From assembly GCA_029059925.1 (NCBI GenBank), contig JAIDVA010000253.1:1-9041 (forward strand): 9,041 bases of DNA, given 5' to 3'. The position numbers and the translations under genes are program-made. Shown here piece after piece: positions 7,145 through 9,041 of this stretch. Positions within the stretch are counted from its first letter, which is position 1. Every line of letters begins with the position of its first letter. The notes under the pieces are model-generated. The model was not told where the DNA came from. It was given only the letters and a program-made list of their open reading frames with translations, and searched no databases. Origin of the DNA: Eubacterium sp. (GTDB lineage Bacteria; Bacillota; Clostridia; Oscillospirales; Acutalibacteraceae).

Positions 7145-8501
7145 AATGTGACTTATCAATTGATCTGAAACGTGTAAACTCCTTATCAAAGGTCATTTCT
7201 ATTGAACCTGTTGCACCGTGACGGTTTTTCGCAACAATAAGCTCAGTTTTGTTAGCATCAATATCATCCTGCTTATCCTCAGCAACATCGTTACGATAAT
7301 AGTCCTCACGATAAAGGAACAAAACGATATCAGCATCCTGCTCGATAGAACCCGATTCACGCAAATCGGCAAGCTGCGGCTTGTGATTTTTACCATGTCC
7401 CTCAGTACCACGGGAAAGCTGTGCACAGCATATTACAGGGATATTCAAATCTTTTGCCATCATTTTGAGGTTACGTGTAATTTCAGAAACCTCCTGCACA
7501 CGGTTTTCCTTTTTTGTTGCAGAAGAAATAAGACCAAGATAGTCTATAATAATAGCGTCAACATTCTTCATTCGTCTGATGCGCGACTTAATCTCAGGAA
7601 CGGTTATCGAAGATGTATCGTCAAGATAAAGCTCAACATCATTGAACTGACCTGCTGCATTACCAAGTCTCACCCATTCATCATTCGTAAGCTCACCTGT
7701 TTTAAGCTTTTGAGATTCAACACCAGCCTGAGAAGAAAGCAGTCTTTCAGCAAGCTGCTCCTTAGTCATCTCAAGACTGAATACGATACATTTTTTTCTT
7801 GCACCCATTGAAATATTCTGTGCCAGGTTAAGTGCAAAGCTGGTTTTACCCATAGCAGGACGGGCACCGATAAGTATAAGATCTGACTTATTAAGTCCTG
7901 TAAGATATTTGTCAAGCATACCAAATCCGGATGGTATACCCTTATATTTTTCCTTATCCTCGCCTGTTATCTGTGCGAGCTTATTGTAAACGTCATTGAC
8001 AATAACCTCACTGACCTTTGTAGGACCACTCTTATCCTTTCCCTGACGAACATTATAAATAAGCTGCTCAGCATTATCAAGAATTACAGAAGCATCCGCT
8101 TCACCGCTTGTAGCCTGTCCTATAATATCATTTGAAATATCAATAAGTGTTCGCAGATAATACTGCTCCTTAACAATCTTGATATACTCGCCTACATTCA
8201 CTGTTGAAGGGACGGATTCTTTGAGCTGAAAAAGATATTCCCTTCCGCCTGCTGTGTCATACTTACCAGACTTTGTAAGTGTATCAACAAGCACAACCGG
8301 ATCAATAACCCTTGATTCAGCATACATAAGCATCATAGCACTAAAAATGGCACGATGCTGCGGGAGGTAAAAACAATCAGCATTAATTGACGCAACTGCT
8401 TCCTCCATACAATCTGCATCAATGAGCACACAGCCTAAAACCGACTGCTCAGCCTCAAGACTGAACGGCATTGTGCCCGCTGTCAAATTCATATCAGCCA
8501 T
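7137..8501 (-). CDS. dnaB: DnaB, replicative DNA helicase
   Basis: This is the hexameric 5'-to-3' helicase that unwinds DNA at the replication fork and recruits primase; Bacillus workers call the gene dnaC. The 454-residue length is typical. The helical N-terminal domain begins at PFSLEAEQSVLG (12-23) and runs to about 110, followed by a linker helix. The RecA-like motor has Walker A ARPAMGKTS (213-221), the catalytic Glu244 in FSLEM, Walker B IIIDYLG (317-323) and QLSRGTE (361-367). It also has ESGSIEQDADIVLFLYR (382-398) and the arginine-finger segment KNRHGATG (425-432). No intein or insertion is present. The ATG at 8501 follows an in-frame TAA at 8507-8505, so the gene cannot begin further upstream; ATG at 8492 is an alternative. 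Neither start has a normally spaced SD. The gene lies 78 bases after rplI and overlaps tilS by 8 bases. Confidence 0.98.
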   Translation of the reverse strand: MADMNLTAGTMPFSLEAEQSVLGCVLIDADCMEEAVASINADCFYLPQHRAIFSAMMLMYAESRVIDPVVLVDTLTKSGKYDTAGGREYLFQLKESVPSTVNVGEYIKIVKEQYYLRTLIDISNDIIGQATSGEADASVILDNAEQLIYNVRQGKDKSGPTKVSEVIVNDVYNKLAQITGEDKEKYKGIPSGFGMLDKYLTGLNKSDLILIGARPAMGKTSFALNLAQNISMGARKKCIVFSLEMTKEQLAERLLSSQAGVESQKLKTGELTNDEWVRLGNAAGQFNDVELYLDDTSSITVPEIKSRIRRMKNVDAIIIDYLGLISSATKKENRVQEVSEITRNLKMMAKDLNIPVICCAQLSRGTEGHGKNHKPQLADLRESGSIEQDADIVLFLYREDYYRNDVAEDKQDDIDANKTELIVAKNRHGATGSIEMTFDKEFTRFRSIDKSHYE

Positions 8502-8514
8502 AGCTTATGTTAAA

Positions 8515-8557
8515 CAGATAATCAGAAATATCAACGCTGACTATCTGCACATCCTTT
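8515..8557 (-). promoter_or_regulatory. Leader hairpin and distant SD-like site upstream of dnaB
   Basis: In the 78-base rplI-dnaB gap the minus strand has AAAGGA (8557-8552). It is followed by an 11-bp stem, CAGATAGTCAG (8547-8537) pairing with CTGATTATCTG (8525-8515) through one G-U pair, with an 11-base loop. Only TTTAAC follows, so a rho-independent terminator is unlikely. The hairpin lies between the only SD-like sequence and the dnaB ATG, and folding would cut their separation from about 50 to 17 bases. The structure is visible; a role in dnaB translation is inference. Confidence 0.45.
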
Positions 8558-8579
8558 CTTAAAATACAAATACTGTAAA

Positions 8580-9023
8580 TTAAGCCTCAGATACCTGTAC
8601 AAACACCTTTGCACTGATGCCCTGGTAAACCTTAATCTCAGCCTGAACTGTTCCGAAGGTCTTCATATCCTCCATAACAATCTTTCTTTTATCAATATCC
8701 ACATTTAAATCCTGCTTGATTTTGGCAGCAACATCCTTTGATGTTACAGAGCCAAAAAGCTTGCCGTTAGCACCCGCCTTCGCCTTAAGAGCAAAGGTTT
8801 TGCCTTCAAGCTTATCAGCAACTGCCTGTGCAGCTTTGATTTCTTCTGCTTTATGGAATTTTTTAGCAGATTCCTTATTGTTGAATTCATTCATAGCTGA
8901 AGCGTTTGCCTCAATTGCCAAGCCCTTTGGAAAAAGGAAATTTCTTGCATATCCGTCAGAAGCGTTAACAAGATCACCTTTTTTGCCAAGGCTTTTAACA
9001 TCCTGTTTAAGAATTACTTTCAT
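8580..9023 (-). CDS. rplI: 50S ribosomal protein L9
   Basis: L9 binds 23S rRNA near the base of the L1 stalk and helps limit translational slippage. The 147 residues are full length for the family. The N-terminal rRNA-binding domain begins MKVILKQDVKSLGKKGD and includes SDGYARNFLFPKGLA (22-36). A long charged connecting helix (about 41-75) follows, then the C-terminal domain, which begins around the GKLFGSVT segment and ends at VQVSEA. In the L9 signature a usual Val is Ala21, a mild change. The ATG at 9023 has AGGAGGA 7 bases upstream. The gene is first in the visible cluster; what precedes it is outside the window. Ordering rplI before dnaB is common in Firmicutes. Confidence 0.98.
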   Translation of the reverse strand: MKVILKQDVKSLGKKGDLVNASDGYARNFLFPKGLAIEANASAMNEFNNKESAKKFHKAEEIKAAQAVADKLEGKTFALKAKAGANGKLFGSVTSKDVAAKIKQDLNVDIDKRKIVMEDMKTFGTVQAEIKVYQGISAKVFVQVSEA

Positions 9024-9030
9024 AGTGTTA

Positions 9031-9037
9031 TCCTCCT
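9031..9037 (-). promoter_or_regulatory. Ribosome binding site of rplI
   Basis: The minus strand reads AGGAGGA, 7 bases before the ATG at 9023. This strong site fits high expression of a ribosomal protein and contrasts with the absence of a well-placed SD at the next gene, dnaB. Confidence 0.85.
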
Positions 9038-9041
9038 ATAT

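Noticed and set aside
7218..7811. A 197-codon plus-strand reading frame opposite dnaB
   Set aside because: It is fully antisense to a highly conserved gene, its product resembles no family I know, and no promoter or SD was noted for it.
8515..8547. The rplI-dnaB hairpin as a rho-independent terminator
   Set aside because: It is AT-rich, has an 11-base loop and lacks a following T-run.
8494..8550. An 18-codon GTG-initiated leader ORF whose TGA overlaps the dnaB start
   Set aside because: The AAAGGA site is only about one base from the GTG, too close for normal initiation, and the reading is better explained as part of the hairpin region.
8551..8579. A possible dnaB promoter with TTTACA just after the rplI stop
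   Set aside because: The sequence 17 bases downstream (AAGGAT) is a poor -10 box, so I could not support a promoter.

Overview
All genes in this window lie on the minus strand, so transcription runs from the right end (9041) to the left end (1). The DNA is AT-rich. The protein sequences and the order rplI-dnaB-tilS-ftsH point to a low-G+C Gram-positive of the Clostridia, probably a Ruminococcus/Oscillospiraceae-type gut anaerobe. The taxon is inferred from protein style and gene order, not from a search.

In transcription order the layout is as follows. (1) rplI (8580-9023), ribosomal protein L9, is complete and has a strong ribosome binding site. (2) A 78-base gap holds an 11-bp hairpin (8515-8547) between an SD-like AAAGGA and the dnaB start. 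(3) dnaB (7137-8501) is the replicative helicase. (4) tilS (5861-7144), tRNA-Ile lysidine synthetase, overlaps dnaB by 8 bases. (5) ftsH (3819-5861), a membrane AAA+ zinc protease, overlaps the tilS stop by one base (TAATG). (6) A rho-independent terminator (3783-3812) closes this group. A strong sigma-A-type promoter (-35 at 3766-3771, -10 at 3743-3748, 17-base spacer) follows directly. (7) Two divergent type IIA topoisomerase genes follow: a ParE/GyrB-like ATPase-Toprim subunit (1726-3705) and a ParC/GyrA-like cleavage subunit (1-1712, running off the left edge). Both appear to start at TTG behind a GGAGG site.

The window therefore holds the end of one housekeeping operon (ribosome, replication fork, tRNA decoding, membrane proteolysis) and the start of a separate topoisomerase operon. 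The ParC-like subunit lacks a GyrA box where one would be expected and the pair differs from textbook motifs at several places. This supports a non-gyrase (decatenase or topoisomerase IV-like) role, acting together with a standard gyrase that would be encoded elsewhere.

I found no mobile element, CRISPR array, rRNA or tRNA gene, defence locus or obvious new system. The observations worth a second look are the start-site revisions, the terminator/promoter junction, the mRNA hairpins at dnaB and ftsH, and the active-site and quinolone-region divergence of the topoisomerase.
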